64,000 nucleotides of DNA from Phlebopus portentosus (lineage: Eukaryota > Basidiomycota > Agaricomycetes > Boletales > Boletinellaceae). A program made the translations under genes and the position numbers. Below are positions 22,020-33,056 of this stretch, piece by piece (position 1 is the first letter of the stretch; each line of letters opens with the position of its first letter). Below the pieces are notes generated by a model. The model saw nothing but the letters and a program-made list of their open reading frames with translations. It ran no database searches and had not been told where the DNA came from. The stretch is from assembly GCA_037892935.1 (NCBI GenBank), contig JAYXKI010000002.1, forward strand, positions 2,666,001-2,730,000, written 5' to 3'.

Positions 22020-23849
22020 ATGATGCTCACATCTAAATCTTCGCCTTCGGCATCAAGTAGCGTCTTCACAGGTGAATACAATCACTACAATCACCTCTTT
22101 CGTCGCAAGGGTGGCGGAGGGAAAGGAGGTAGCAGCGGGAAGGGAGGAAAATCAGGCTCAAAGGGTGGCTCCAGTGCATCTTCTATAGCGAAGAAACAAG
22201 GCGCTTCGGATGCCTTCGTGAATTCGCATCGCTCCAAGTCATTTACTGTTACAGGCTCTGGTTCTTCGGGTTATCCATACTCGTCAGGTGGAGGAAAACG
22301 CATAAAACTCCCATCAAGTTCGTTTTTCAGCGGCCGCGAGGCAGGCGGGGGCGATCGTGTAAGAGGACATTCCTTCTTGCTGTTGATGACTACTGATTGT
22401 CCTTTCCATGCACTTTTCACCCCCTTTACGTTCAGAACACCATATATGGCACTTCTCATTTCGGGAGCGGGTATCCCTATGGTGGCTATGGATACTACGT
22501 CGATAATAGGCCATTTCCCTACTACTTCTATCCAGTCCCATGCTCTCACAACTATTACGGAGGAGATGAGGTCAGGACGGCCTTGATTGACATTTCTTTC
22601 GTTTCGCTCATTCCTATACCATTTCAGTATCTAAATGCTACCGATAGACCAGGAGGAAATCTCGTCACCGCTCTAGTCAATCCATCATATAATACAAGCA
22701 GTGTCACCTACCGGCTCGTTGGTGATGACTCGTCAGTTGTTGCAGTCTTCGATGCCCTGGTGGCGAATTGCTCTGTGGCCAACTCTTCATCAGTGTTTTC
22801 CACTTTTACGCCGTCAAATTCAGTGTGGCCGTTGCCAGAGCAAGTCGTCCAGTACTACCGTGCATCATCCTTTGCATTATCATTCGATGGATATAACAAT
22901 ACTGTGGCTCTTCCCGCTAATGCACCTGCGTCGAATAACTCGAAGCCTGTTGAGATGGCAGACACTCCCCTTCCCTCTGGTCTAAACATGACGTTCCTGT
23001 CGTGCGTAAACTATACGGTTGGAGCAAGTGTTCCACTTGTAGAAACACCTAAGAAGGGCTTGTCTTCTGGGCAAATCGCAACGATCGTCGGGGCCTCCAT
23101 TGCTGGACTATTCTTGCTCATAACCACATTTTGTTGCCTCCGTGGCTGCCTCAAACGGTCGCGGAAAGACAAGAAGAAAAAGAAAATATTGCAGAATTTG
23201 GATGATCCTGTACCAAAGATTGAAGTCGTTGACCCGAGCGATCCTAAATCTCCGCCTCCATACACGCAAGGCTTTGCAAAGGACGTGTTTGACAAAGAGG
23301 CAGGACCGAAATCTCGTCCTGAGTCCGTTGACGAGCGGACGCTTGTCGCGGACTCGTCAAGCCGCAAAGAACGATGGTCCTATGCTTCCAGCTCAGCAAG
23401 CTCTAGAAGTGATGTCAGCGATAGCATCGAGAATCATACCTCGAAGAATGTGCAGGATCGGCAAGCGTAAGTGGCGTACTTTGTACTTCCCAAGCTACAG
23501 TTACTCATCTCTTCTTACATGTGCTCGCTACCATCCGTTTCATCAATTATATGATGTCCCTCGCTATAGTATGACTAACATCCCAGATGCTGGCTCGAAG
23601 GATACATCATGGCTGTCAAAGATTCCTTTCCCGGGCCGATTTGGATACAGATCAGTAAAACATCAGTCAACGTCAAGCGTCGAACTACCGCTAACGGACA
23701 CGCGCCATTCTCACGAACTAGAGGCGGATCGTGGCCGCGGTGAAGGCACGTCCCTTTCTCCCTCACACTCACCTTTTACTTCTCGTTCTCCGTCTCCATC
23801 CCCGACTACTCCAAGGTTCCCCTTGATGCACGGTGAAGAAAAGAGGTAA
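22020..23849 (+). CDS. Tandem membrane-protein family of unknown function, copy 3 (long cytoplasmic tail)
   Basis: Third paralogue, 530 residues. Exons 22020-22358, 22436-22570 (135 nt), 22628-23466 and 23570-23849. The N-terminus has LFRRKGGGGKGGSSGKGG. The exon-2 block YGTSHFGSGYPYGGYG is near-identical to copy 1. The ectodomain keeps RPGGNLVTALVNPSYNTSSV, VFDALVANCSVANSSS and LPEQVVQYYRASSFALSFDG. After the helix (IVGASIAGLFLLITTFCCL) comes a strongly basic stop-transfer (KRSRKDKKKKK) and a tail of about 200 residues. The tail has a PPPY motif, which is a WW-domain or Rsp5-type ubiquitin-ligase docking site, and long Ser/Pro runs. Copies 1 and 2 lack this tail. The last acceptor is uncertain: atcccag at 23586 would give a different, shorter end. 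Confidence 0.8.
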
Positions 23850-24018
23850 CCTTACTGATAATGAACTGTCTTGTGACTGCTACCTGTATCGGATCCATTA
23901 CCTTTTCTTCACATTAACGTGTCGTCCTGAGATATTTTGTGTTTGCTCGAAGTATGGGTAAATTATGCCTTCATTCATGTGTATGTAATGCGAAAATAAT
24001 TCATCAGAACAAATAAGT

Positions 24019-24809
24019 TCAGAATGCTGCTCGCCCAACCGGAATATTCCCGCTATGAACGAAAAGATTAGCTTTGAAAGGTCGTTGCACGGATGGAATC
24101 ATAAAGATGCTCACCGATTGACCATAGCGGTTGTGTGTAGCGCATTCTTTTGCTTTAACGCATCGCTCGTGCCATTCAAAACTAACACGATCTCCCTGGC
24201 AAGCCTCTCCTCTATCGTACGCCCACCGCGAACTTCTGCCTCCTTCAACATCCACTTTATAGCATAGCGAACCTGCTGCTTCTCATTCAACGCAACAGGG
24301 ATTTCAATGATTTTAGTCGAGTGCTTGTGACGGGTGACTCGGACATTTGGCATGACCTTCTCGATCGCCTGACGAAGCAGCGGGAGTGGCTCGGCACGAG
24401 TTAAGGTGTGTAGATGGAGCAAGACGCGGGCTGCACGTCGTTCAGCACTGTGTCGCCGCCCGTCATGTAGAAGCGAAGAAGCAAGATAGTGAATGAGAGG
24501 ATCTTGTGCAGGGGGAATATCGAGGAAGATTTTGTGATCTGGTAGACCGGCGTAGGAGAGACCGTTTGGCGGCATTGGCTGTTTCGATGTTGCAGAAGTG
24601 GATGCTACAAGCTGAGCAAAATCTGAGGACGACACAGTCGGCTGCTCCGCCTTCTCCGCCTTCTCCCAAGCCAAGGCCTCATCTATCTTGTTCTGAGAAA
24701 CAGTGTCGATGTCCTCATCATCGTTGGAACGGCGCGCCGTTGTTGAAAACCGATATCGGGCGATGCGAGGAGGCACAGAGGCCAGAGATCGTTGTAGACG
24801 CGCGAGCAT
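24019..24809 (-). CDS. RSM7: Mitochondrial small-subunit ribosomal protein uS7m (Rsm7)
   Basis: Organises the head of the mitochondrial small ribosomal subunit by binding 3'-domain rRNA. Exons on the minus strand: 24809-24115 and 24052-24019, a 62-bp intron and 242 residues. The N-terminus (MLARLQRSLASVPPRIARYRFSTTARRS..., first 28 residues) is Arg/Ser-rich and free of acids, a typical mitochondrial presequence. The S7 core covers DPLIHYLASSLLHDG, ARVLLHLHTLT, IEKVMPNVRVTRHKH, IEIPVALNEKQQVRYAIKWM and IEERLAREIVLVLNGTSDAL. Splicing the short second exon gives the expected AMVNRGNIP ending. No lesion. Confidence 0.93.
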
Positions 24810-24979
24810 GCCTGACTGACTAACTGAGTGTTGTTGGTTGCAAGCTTGAGGACAAAATATGCTGACTAATATTGGTTACATAATTAGAATTGTCTTCGTC
24901 GTCCACTCTGTTTGCATCCATTTATTTAATCTTTTTCCATCATATGTATTATATGCCACGGCTGAATCGTTGAATCGGC

Positions 24980-26071
24980 TCAAACTGATTTTAGCACTTT
25001 TGCTAGCTCATCAAAGCTGTCCGCCACCACATCTACTTCACCTCCGTTATCTTTTGATTTTATTGAATCTCGATATTCTGCGTCTTCCGTCGGACGTCTG
25101 ATGTATATCGTGCGCATTCCTAGCTTGGCTGCTGCACGTAGATCATAGATGTGAGCGGCTACCATCGCACATTGTTCCGGCTTCACGGAGAGGTGGTGAA
25201 GTGCACCTTGGTATACGATTGGGTTTCTTCATAAAGTCAATCATGTCCTTACGGGGCGGTGGAAACTTGCTGTACGTACGGTTTGAATGAACCAAGAAGC
25301 TCGGCAGAAAGTATTAGGTCCCAAGGCAAGTTTGCATGTCTTGCCTTTTCGGTTCAGAGTCGAAGTTCTCATAACAGCCTTGCACGACAAGGGATAAAGC
25401 TACTCACCATATCAACCATAAGTCGAACATTCCGTTAGTGAGCGTGGAGACTATGAATTTTTTCTTCAGAAGGCCGAGTCCCTTGGAACTATCGGGCCAT
25501 CCTGTGTTAGGGCAGACTAGATCACTCAGCACTTCTCCTGAAACAACCGCGGCTTACCATCGAGTCGGTGCCATACTGTGTTTATGTCTGCGAGGTCTTC
25601 CTCATTCCATACCGTCTTAAGCACCGACCAGCGTTCGCTTGCAAGCATTTCATCAAGGATCTGAACGAGATTGAAGACTTGCTAATATATATAGCTGTTC
25701 TTCCAACTTTGCATACCTCGCGATGCATGATATCTACGTTAAGCGAGCCCTCCGCCCCCTGTGATCGTTCGCGTCTGTGTGTCTTAGCTGTAAGTAACAT
25801 TGAATTCAACATGCAAGTGAAAAGATGCTAACGTCTTGATTGTATATCCTCGGCGCCAGTCTTCAGCAAAATCAGACCAATCTAGAATAATTCAATCATC
25901 GATCTAGATCTGATACTATGGATTCTTGTCACCTTTGTCAGTAAACTTCTTTAGTTCGTCAGAGTTTGATTGTAGAGCCCTCTTCTTCAATTCACGGACT
26001 ACTGATCCGTGCCAGTCGACGACCGTTCCAAATACGTCGAATGTCAATGCCCGTACATCTTCTAACACCAT
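24980..26071 (-). CDS. Haloacid dehalogenase type II (HAD superfamily), copy A, with a 1-nt frame break
   Basis: 2-Haloacid dehalogenase-like hydrolase. Exons on the minus strand: 26071-25933, 25881-25833, 25774-25717, 25660-25558, 25501-25408, 25344-25280 and 25226-24980. About 251 residues. The nucleophile Asp lies in LTFDVFGTVVDW. Later motifs are the Lys-rich LKKKFIVSTLTNG, NPIVYQ and CAMVAAHIYDLRAAAKLG. The intron layout matches copy B exon for exon. The fifth exon is 94 nt against 95 nt in copy B. The missing base is in the AA (plus-strand TT at 25430-25431) after STLTNG and produces a quick stop. Either a read error or a recent pseudogene fits. The start is set at ATGGTGTTAG because upstream residues have no family similarity. 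Confidence 0.75.
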
Positions 26072-26776
26072 ATCTCCCGAATTGCAATAGGGGTCTACGA
26101 TATGGATTCGTAGTGGAGTTCGGGATAGAGATTCTCGAGCTGACAAACACGAGGGAGTTCTTGCCTAAATGAGGCACTGGAGAGGTTCCGGATTCAGATC
26201 GGCATAGTTAGTGATAGTTCGGCTCGAAGGTGAGCTTTTTACTCCGTCTCAAAATAAGTGTAGAAGATTCATGTATATCCGTGCTGGGAGATGGTTCCTC
26301 AAACAGATGCCCAAATTTCTGTTGGTCACGAGTCGCTCAAAGCGCCCGATGAAGGAGGAAGTTGATAAAGCAAAGCATCTCTCTTGTCCAGATGCCATCC
26401 GTCACTCCTTGCTATCATAGGCCCTTTACTTTTCATACACGCTGCATCATGGTTTCTACTGTCTTCGTGCTGATGCAGAATTGACAGTGTACAGAGTAAT
26501 GAACTATGCAATACAATCCAATAGCCCGGACCGGACAAGCATCTTGACGTTCTCAAAGGCTACCACCTGGCCATCTGCGCCAATATTAGTCCCTCAAGAA
26601 TTAATGAAGACTGAAAAAGATCGATGTCTCCGCGCATAGTACGCGGAAAGCCACGGGGATATTGCCTACGCCTCACAACTTTCAAAGTTTCGGAGATTCT
26701 TTTTTACAGAGAGCATCACTTCATTTATAGCATTCTTCTAGTACTCGAGTTCCGGAAAGAAACTACTTGGATGCCT
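26072..26776. other. Intergenic between the two dehalogenase copies
   Basis: About 700 bp: upstream region of copy A and downstream region of copy B. No other gene is seen. Confidence 0.5.
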
Positions 26777-28010
26777 TCAGATGCCGAGCATTTCAGCTAA
26801 TTCCTCAAAGCTGTCTATTATCACATCAACTTCACCTCCGTCATCTTTGGTCTGAACAAAGTTTCTATTCGCCTCGTCCTCCGTTGGGCGCCTGACGTAT
26901 ACCGAGTGTAATCCCTGTGAAATCGCTGCACGGAGGTCTGGTAAATGTGCTGCGACCATAGCACATTGCCCTGGTTCGAGAGCTAGGAAGCGGGCTCCGC
27001 TCTGGTAGACGGTTGGGTTCCTTCGTTCGGTGTAAAAGCTTATCCGGATGTACAAGAGAAATCAGGACTTACGGCTTGTACGCTCCGAGAAGATCGGCCG
27101 TTAGGACGGAATCCCAAGGTAAGTTCGAATGCTTAGCCTTCTCGTTTTGAATAAAATAACATAATAATGTTTGATAGCGAATGGGCGTACCATGTCGACC
27201 ATAAGTCGAATATCTCCATTCGTAAGTGTGGAGATTATAAATTTCCTTTTCAGCAGACGAAGGCCCTCGGAAGTATCAGGCCATCCTTGAGCACGATAAA
27301 AGATGTCTGGTAGTCTTTTCTTGTGCACAATTCTCGACTTACCGTTGAGAAAATGCCATACCATATTTACTTCCTCCAGGTCTTCTTCGCTCCAAATTGT
27401 CTTCAGCACTGCCCAACGCTCCTCACTGAGCATTTCATCTAAAAGCTGAGGCAACTTTCAGCATTTGCTGAAGACCCGTGCTTTGAACCTACATACCTCT
27501 CGAAATAGGACATCGACATTGAGAGGGCCTCCTGCTCCATTCGCTATTGCGGTTCTATGCGAATTCTCGTGCTTAACATTATGGTATGTCATGGAGCCGG
27601 ACTGCTCACGTCTGATTCATATATCCTTGACGCCATTCAGTAGCAAAATCTTGCCAATCTGTACGACATTCAATATCTGTGTGGATGCAATGTCCGGAGT
27701 GAAGCATCCCACCTTGCTCAGTAAAGTTCTTAAGTTCGGTCGAGTTTGATTGCGCCGCTCGACGTGTTAACTGACTGACTATTGAACCACGCCAATCGAC
27801 AACCGTTCCGAATACATCGAAGGTCAGCGCCTGAACGCCGTCCAATGCTGTCAAGTTCTGGCTCTGTAACGATGGCGAGAATGAATCAGTCTGCTTCCTC
27901 AGTCCCACTGCGGGAGGAATTCGTGTTGAGGCTGATACGAGGCTCGCAACAATTATACTTGTCACAAAACTCGCAAAATTTAAGGAGGTCAATTTCATGC
28001 CGATCCGCAC
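26777..28010 (-). CDS. Haloacid dehalogenase type II, copy B, with hydrophobic N-terminal leader
   Basis: Intact paralogue of copy A. Exons on the minus strand: 28010-27713, 27658-27610, 27554-27497, 27445-27343, 27285-27191, 27137-27073 and 27020-26777. About 303 residues. Catalytic Asp in LTFDVFGTVVDWRGS; also GGPLNVDVLFRE, LDEMLSEERWAVLKT, LKRKFIISTLTNG, ADLLGAYKPNPTVYQ and CAMVAAHLPDLRAA. Unlike copy A it begins with a hydrophobic stretch of about 20 residues (SFVTSIIVASLVSA) after KLTSLNFA. This resembles a secretory signal or a membrane anchor. Use of the Met at 28010 or 27998 does not change that. A secreted or organellar dehalogenase beside a cytosolic one is the natural reading, but targeting is inference. 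Confidence 0.85.
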
Positions 28011-28973
28011 CTAGAAAGTGAAGAGACAGGAGCTGAAAAACTGAGCAGGAGACTGTGAATGAAGGAGGATAGAGGAAGGATTCCTTATGCCTATAGAAGA
28101 ATGACGAAAGTTGAGTTCTCTTTATTATGATCAAGTCCTTCGTCATGACTTTTGAAGCTCTGTTCTTTCACAGTGGTCACAAGATGCCTTTCTGACTGAA
28201 GGTGCTAAACGAATACCGTGTCACGAGCAAACAGTTGTTCTAACGAAGTATTTGCCAGCGGCTGAATGAACGGTGTGGTACAAGTCTCGATGCATCAGCT
28301 TCCTGTATGCAACTACCGGAAGGAAGTGAATGCACTATTCGCAACAGAACGCAGCACGTGTGCGAACTTCCATTACTGAGCATGCTGATTTACGATACGG
28401 ACCGCAATGAGCCCTGGAAAGAGAACGAAGGTAAGTTATACATATATGATAACTAGACGTCACTGATAGTTTATCAAGTCTCCGGTGGGGCAGGTGACTA
28501 TCCGGACTACCGCTAGGCGAAAAAAGCGGAGAACGCAAAAGGCGACACGGGGATCTCAGCAATGTAAGATATACTGGAAAGCAGGAGAAGATCACGGGGA
28601 TGAGAGGAAGACAAGAACTGAACCTTGTTCCGCTTTGGATAGAAACAGCGAATAACTCTTCTATAACACCACATGCCGCTAGCCGAGATTCATATGAGAT
28701 TGCCACATTCATCTGACCAGCCACCATGATGGATAATAGTAAATAATGTGCATAGAGGGTTCCTCGGCGCGAAAATAGGACCATCTACGAAAACGTTACG
28801 AAGCAAACATTGTGTAAATATTACCAACATTGGGAACAAATGTTCTATATGAAGAACTACATAACGTAAGTCCAATCTATAATCGATACAAAGAACCATC
28901 GGTCCGGATCGACAAAACTCAACCACTTACCGTCATATAAAAATATCGATCAGTAGAATAATAGGGGATAGCG
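28011..28973. other. Intergenic upstream of dehalogenase B and the methyltransferase
   Basis: Divergent region of 963 bp. ORFs at 28335-28926 (minus) show no family similarity. No RNA gene is seen. Confidence 0.5.
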
Positions 28974-30030
28974 ATGGTCTCTGAAGTAGATGCCCGCGCG
29001 TCCATTGCGTTCAGTCAGGGTAAAAGTGAAGCATACAATAAGTACGTTGCTTCGTCCGTCGAATGGCGATACGCAATCTTCACGTCACTCCTTCTAGATC
29101 ACGACCAGACTATCCAAATGAAGCGTATTCTTTTATGAAAAGTCATGTGCTGAGGACCGGTCCCTTGAATATCGTCGAGTAAGATATAAAATCCATTCTC
29201 ATCTGATCGATTCATAATTCACCTTTTTCTGAAAAGAATAGGAGCGGGAACCGGATTGTTTACTCGCGGTCTTCTGGCTCATCCGGATTGGTCCCAAGCA
29301 ATATCCAAGATCAAAGCAATCGAGCCCAGCACTGGCATGCGAGAAGTCTTCTCCGACGCAGTGCAAGATCCTCGCGCCAGCATACGCGAGGGAACATTTG
29401 ACCGCACTGGCATTGAAGATGGGTGGGCTGATGTGATAATGATTGCAACGGTGATTACTTTTAACACTCAGAATCGCCACAAATCAGACTGAAACCGGCC
29501 TCGTTACGCGTTAGGCGTTTCATTGGTGCTCTGACTTTGATGCGGCCTTGAAGGAGTTTTGCAGAATATTGAAGCCCGGTGGCATGATATGTGTGATATT
29601 TAATTTGCCTGCAGGGTAAGAGCGAGTTCCTCAATTGCAATATTCCTTCTGACCACAGAAAAGGTATCGTGTTCCATGGGTAATCCAGCTATGGGACTAC
29701 GTAGCACGCTATGACGAATCAAGAATGCACCAGTGCGAACGCTGGCGTGGTGTTTACGACTCTCCTCTGTACAATCAAATTTTCGAGCCGTCTGTGCGTC
29801 AGGTCTTTTCGCATGACATGATTTGTACCAAGGAAACTGTCGTAGGCCACGTTCTATCGTGGAGTGCAATCGCTAGACTGGATGATGAGGGGAAGAAGAA
29901 AGTCAAAACTGACGTGCTGGAAATAATTGAAAGGGGCGAGGGTGTGGAATGGGCGGACGAGGACGAAGGGTTTCTTAAGTTCCCCCATGATGTTGAAGTC
30001 GCTATTATAAAAAGAAGAGATACCTCTTAA
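28974..30030 (+). CDS. Class I SAM-dependent methyltransferase (Methyltransf_11 type)
   Basis: Small-molecule or unknown-substrate methyltransferase related to the yeast Crg1/YHR209W group. Exons 28974-29041, 29098-29178, 29237-29450, 29515-29615 and 29664-30030 give 254 residues. SAM motif I is assembled across an intron: NIVE + IGAGTGLFTRGLLAHPDW. Motif II/post-I is AIEPSTGMREVF and GTFDRTGIEDGWADVIMIAT. Then AFHWCSDFDAALKEFCRILKPGG (an AFHW block typical of the group) and a C-terminal ERWRGVYDSPLYNQIFEPSV and IERGEGVEWADED. All five exons keep phase. The substrate cannot be told from the sequence. Confidence 0.9.
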
Positions 30031-30356
30031 TAATCCCATATGTGCCTACATTTTTAGAAATAAATGCAATCAGAATGCATATGATCGATTCATCGTGAGC
30101 TTTCTGCATATCTGGATAGAGTAAATACTTTGTGAACGGGTTTAAACATCAAAAAGGAAACATAGCACGTTCTACTCGATTATTGTGGTTGTCCTCCAGA
30201 GCCAAGCTTTCCCGCAGTAGTCTACTGCACCCAACTGTGCGCACAATTGACAGATAATTGCCGACAAGATTGAATTTCAGTCAAAGCGATGGGATATGTG
30301 TTCAACTACCTCTACAGAGTACAAAAAAGACATCGGAGGTTCTTAGCAAGCAACTT
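30031..30356. other. Intergenic between convergent genes
   Basis: 326 bp of convergent 3' sequence between the methyltransferase and the reductase pseudogene; AT-rich, nothing else seen. Confidence 0.5.
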
Positions 30357-31686
30357 TCAATCCGCCAGTTTGGTTATCAGCTTGCCAGTATTGGATCCCG
30401 AGAAGAGACCAGCCCAAATATGAGCTATTTTCTCAAGATCGCCATGGACATCAACACTTTTTTCAACCACTGTCTCGGTCCTGTCCAGAATGAGTTTTCC
30501 TTCAACTGCCGCACTGGTGAGCGCCCGCTCGGCCTCAGCAAGACGGTCGGCGTAATTAACGACGAAAAGCCGATAATTGCAATCCTGTCCAAGATTAGCT
30601 TCACGTAGTTCTTGATAGTTGCGGGCTGATCGAGTTTGTTGTATACTGGGAGAAAGGAATCGGATGGTTAAGAACGATTAACATGTAACAGAGACATCTA
30701 TTCTTGTACTAACAAGAAATCGCTCCAACTACGGCGAACATGCCATGGAGATTCATGCGTGCCATTACCTCGTCCAGCACTGGTCCACCGACATTATCAA
30801 AGAACCTAAGGGGGGAAAACCTTGCTATAGTCTAAATCGAGGTCATTCTTCCGAAACTTACTTGTCAATCTTGTCGGGTTCGCCTTTACGGGGCCTTGGG
30901 AAATGTGGAGCTCTTGTAGTTTACAGCTTCGTCCGCCCCGACGCTCTTCAATCAGGAGCATTTCTCATCCGAACCTGCGATGCCAACAACGCGTTTGACA
31001 CCAAGTATTTTTTTTGCATATTGCACGGCAACATTACCAACAGCTCTACAAAGCAGGATCAGAATCAGAACATATTATGTTCTTTTAAAGGTACCTACTA
31101 CTTACCCTGCAGCACCACTGATGACGAGGGTGTCTGACATTTTCACCTTAAGTAGCTCAATCAATGCAACATAAGCTGTAGCGCCGGAAAGCCCCAGACT
31201 ACCGAAGAAGGCGCTCAAATTGATGCCGGACACTTTGCTAAACAGTGCAGCTCGCATTTCAGTCGTAAAAATATAGTAAGAAACCGGTCACTTGCCTTCT
31301 TACTCGTACTTTATCCTTCTTCACGACGTAGTAATCTGCCCATCCTGTGTGTCCTTCGACGATGTCACCCACTTTGATTGAGTCATTCTCACCACCGACC
31401 CGTATCACCTCCGAAAGAGAGAACGAATCAAATGAGACATCAAGCTGAACAGAGAGCATGCCTTGACGTTCTCTGGAATACTGGTCTCCAGGATTCTGCA
31501 TCCATAAGCATTGCGCTGGGTCATTGGAAAGGTACAATGTCTTGACAAGAAGCGAGTCATCTGGGAGAGGGCTAGGCAGCGGTAGTTCCTTCAATGCAAG
31601 ACTGTCCTTGAGAACCGGGGAGTCCACGTCGAAATCGAGATCCTTCCAAGTACCAGGGCGTGGACAGAGTTAGGACTAGACATCAT
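30357..31686 (-). pseudogene. NADP-dependent MDR-family reductase (alkenal/leukotriene B4 reductase-like), broken
   Basis: Remnant of a zinc-free medium-chain reductase. Recognisable from the 5' end: MSSPNSVHALVLG, LLVKTLYLSNDPAQ, IKVGDIVEGHTGW, LGLSGATAYVALIELLKV, VISGAAG + AVGNVAVQYAKKILGVKRVV, GIAGSDEKCS, LKSVGADEAVNYKSS, FFDNVGGPVLDEVMARMNLH and TIKNYVKL ... GKLITKLAD. Damage: frame break at the TT at 31644-31645, fixable by one base; an in-frame TGA where the family has Trp in GSDEKC-x-W-LKS (near 30975); a second frame change before GEPDKID; and one exon junction whose phase does not close. The stop plus several breaks point to true decay, unlike the single-base cases elsewhere in the window. 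Splice sites remain largely intact, so loss is probably recent. Confidence 0.75.
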
Positions 31687-32316
31687 TGGATGAAATTTCC
31701 TGAGGTTACCAGGTAAGGGTGAGCATCCGCGTCCCGATCATACTCGATTTTAACTGTCCTGGCTTAACATGCTTTAAAAGCAAATGTCGAGGCCATCAGC
31801 ACAATTATGGACGAGCTTATAAACCAGATCACCCCTGACAAAAGACTTTCATACACTTGATGATCAACAATCACAATCCCCATCAATCTAGACGACTTTA
31901 CGTCGATGCCAGAGGACTGATGGCAAGACTCCAAAGGTCAAGACCTAGACATGGACGGCGGGCATGCGGATTCCATCAGTCAGTCCTGAGCGACTCCTGG
32001 GAAATGACCATATTAGTGGCATTTCCATCAAGTTAGATCCGTTGGAATAGGTCGGAGCCAGAAGAGCAAACGAAAATTCAGCAATGCGCATCAGACAAGA
32101 GGAAGCGTCCGATGTTTCCTTCTTCATTTCCTACCTTCTCATGCTCCATGCTTGTCGCCAGGACAAAGACATTTCAAGGATTTTGGCGAAACTCCGATAT
32201 CGCTTTTCACACAACTGGGGCGGTAGGCTCAACATGGCGCAATTCACAAGAGCAAAACATGTACAAGCCGGAACAAAGATAGAGTACAGCGATGCTGATC
32301 TAATAAGAGCGAATCA
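31687..32316. other. Intergenic, no gene seen
   Basis: 630 bp upstream of the reductase remnant and downstream of eS21. A short ORF at 32084-32329 has no family similarity. Confidence 0.5.
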
Positions 32317-32742
32317 TTATTTCTGGTAAGACCAGACATTGCCGAGAACTGCGATAAACGCAAGCATTAGTGAGATAACGAGACTGGAACAGAAATTACG
32401 ACGCACGCCCAGCCTTGGTGGCCAATCGATTGATGGAATCATCGCTTTCACCACTTGCCCGTACTTGACCGCACAGAGCGAAAGTTGTAGCTGTCGCCAA
32501 CGCCTTTCCGTTCGCATCTACATCAACGACGGAGATTTGGACCGATGCGTGGTCTTTTGAAGTGATCAAGCGGTCTGCGCAAAGAACAAATCAAAATCAT
32601 GTTGTCCTTGAAACAGCTAGTATGGACGCACTGGTCGCCGCGCATTTGCGAGGGACGTAAAGGTCAACGAGAACTTTCTGTTCGCCAAGTCAGAGTCAAT
32701 ACTATCCATAGTCAAGTTAATACTTGCTTGGTCGTTTTCCAT
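32317..32742 (-). CDS. RPS21: Cytosolic small-subunit ribosomal protein eS21
   Basis: Component of the 40S ribosomal subunit. It is cut into four small exons, so no single long ORF shows it: 32742-32728 (15 nt), 32677-32632, 32574-32407 and 32348-32317; 86 residues, the normal family length. The spliced protein starts MENDQ, continues KVLVDLYVPRKCAATNRLIT, then SKDHASVQISVVDVDANGKA, TTFALCGQVRASGESDDSIN, RLATKAGLLGNVWSYQK. The first intron (32727-32678) begins GCAAGT, the standard form of a GC-AG donor. No GT site nearby keeps the frame. The other two introns are GT-AG (57 and 58 bp). Identity is certain from the sequence. Confidence 0.96.
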
Positions 32743-33056
32743 GTTTACGGACAGTAATGGATGCCTTTGCTAAACCGCAACCGTCACGTCACAAGACGTG
32801 AAAACAGAACTATGCAGCACCAAAGTCACGCTCTCAAAATTACCCCAAAAAGGAAGCAAGTCAGATTTTCAATTTTGCGATCAGCGCAAGATTACAGAAA
32901 GAAAGGTCTCTACACGAAATGCATGGAAATGCGCATTAATATGATAGACTAAATGATGATAGCAACTCGACAGCAATATAGACATCAATACGGAAGAATG
33001 GTTATGGATCAGATGTGCGAAGCAAAGGATGCGGAGATGGTCGCGGTGTTGAAAGG
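32743..33056. other. Upstream region of eS21
   Basis: 314 bp between eS21 and the C2H2 gene, both on the minus strand. Presumed ribosomal-protein promoter; no specific site identified. Confidence 0.4.

Noticed and set aside
28335..28784. 149-codon minus-strand ORF
   Set aside because: No recognisable motif and no exon partners; sits in a divergent promoter region.
30975..30983. Reading the TGA in the reductase as selenocysteine or programmed readthrough
   Set aside because: The family has Trp there, fungi of this kind lack selenoproteins, and other lesions occur in the same gene.
24980..31686. Secondary-metabolite or degradation gene cluster
   Set aside because: Dehalogenases, methyltransferase and reductase are adjacent, but no backbone enzyme or regulator is present, the reductase is broken and ribosomal genes flank the set.
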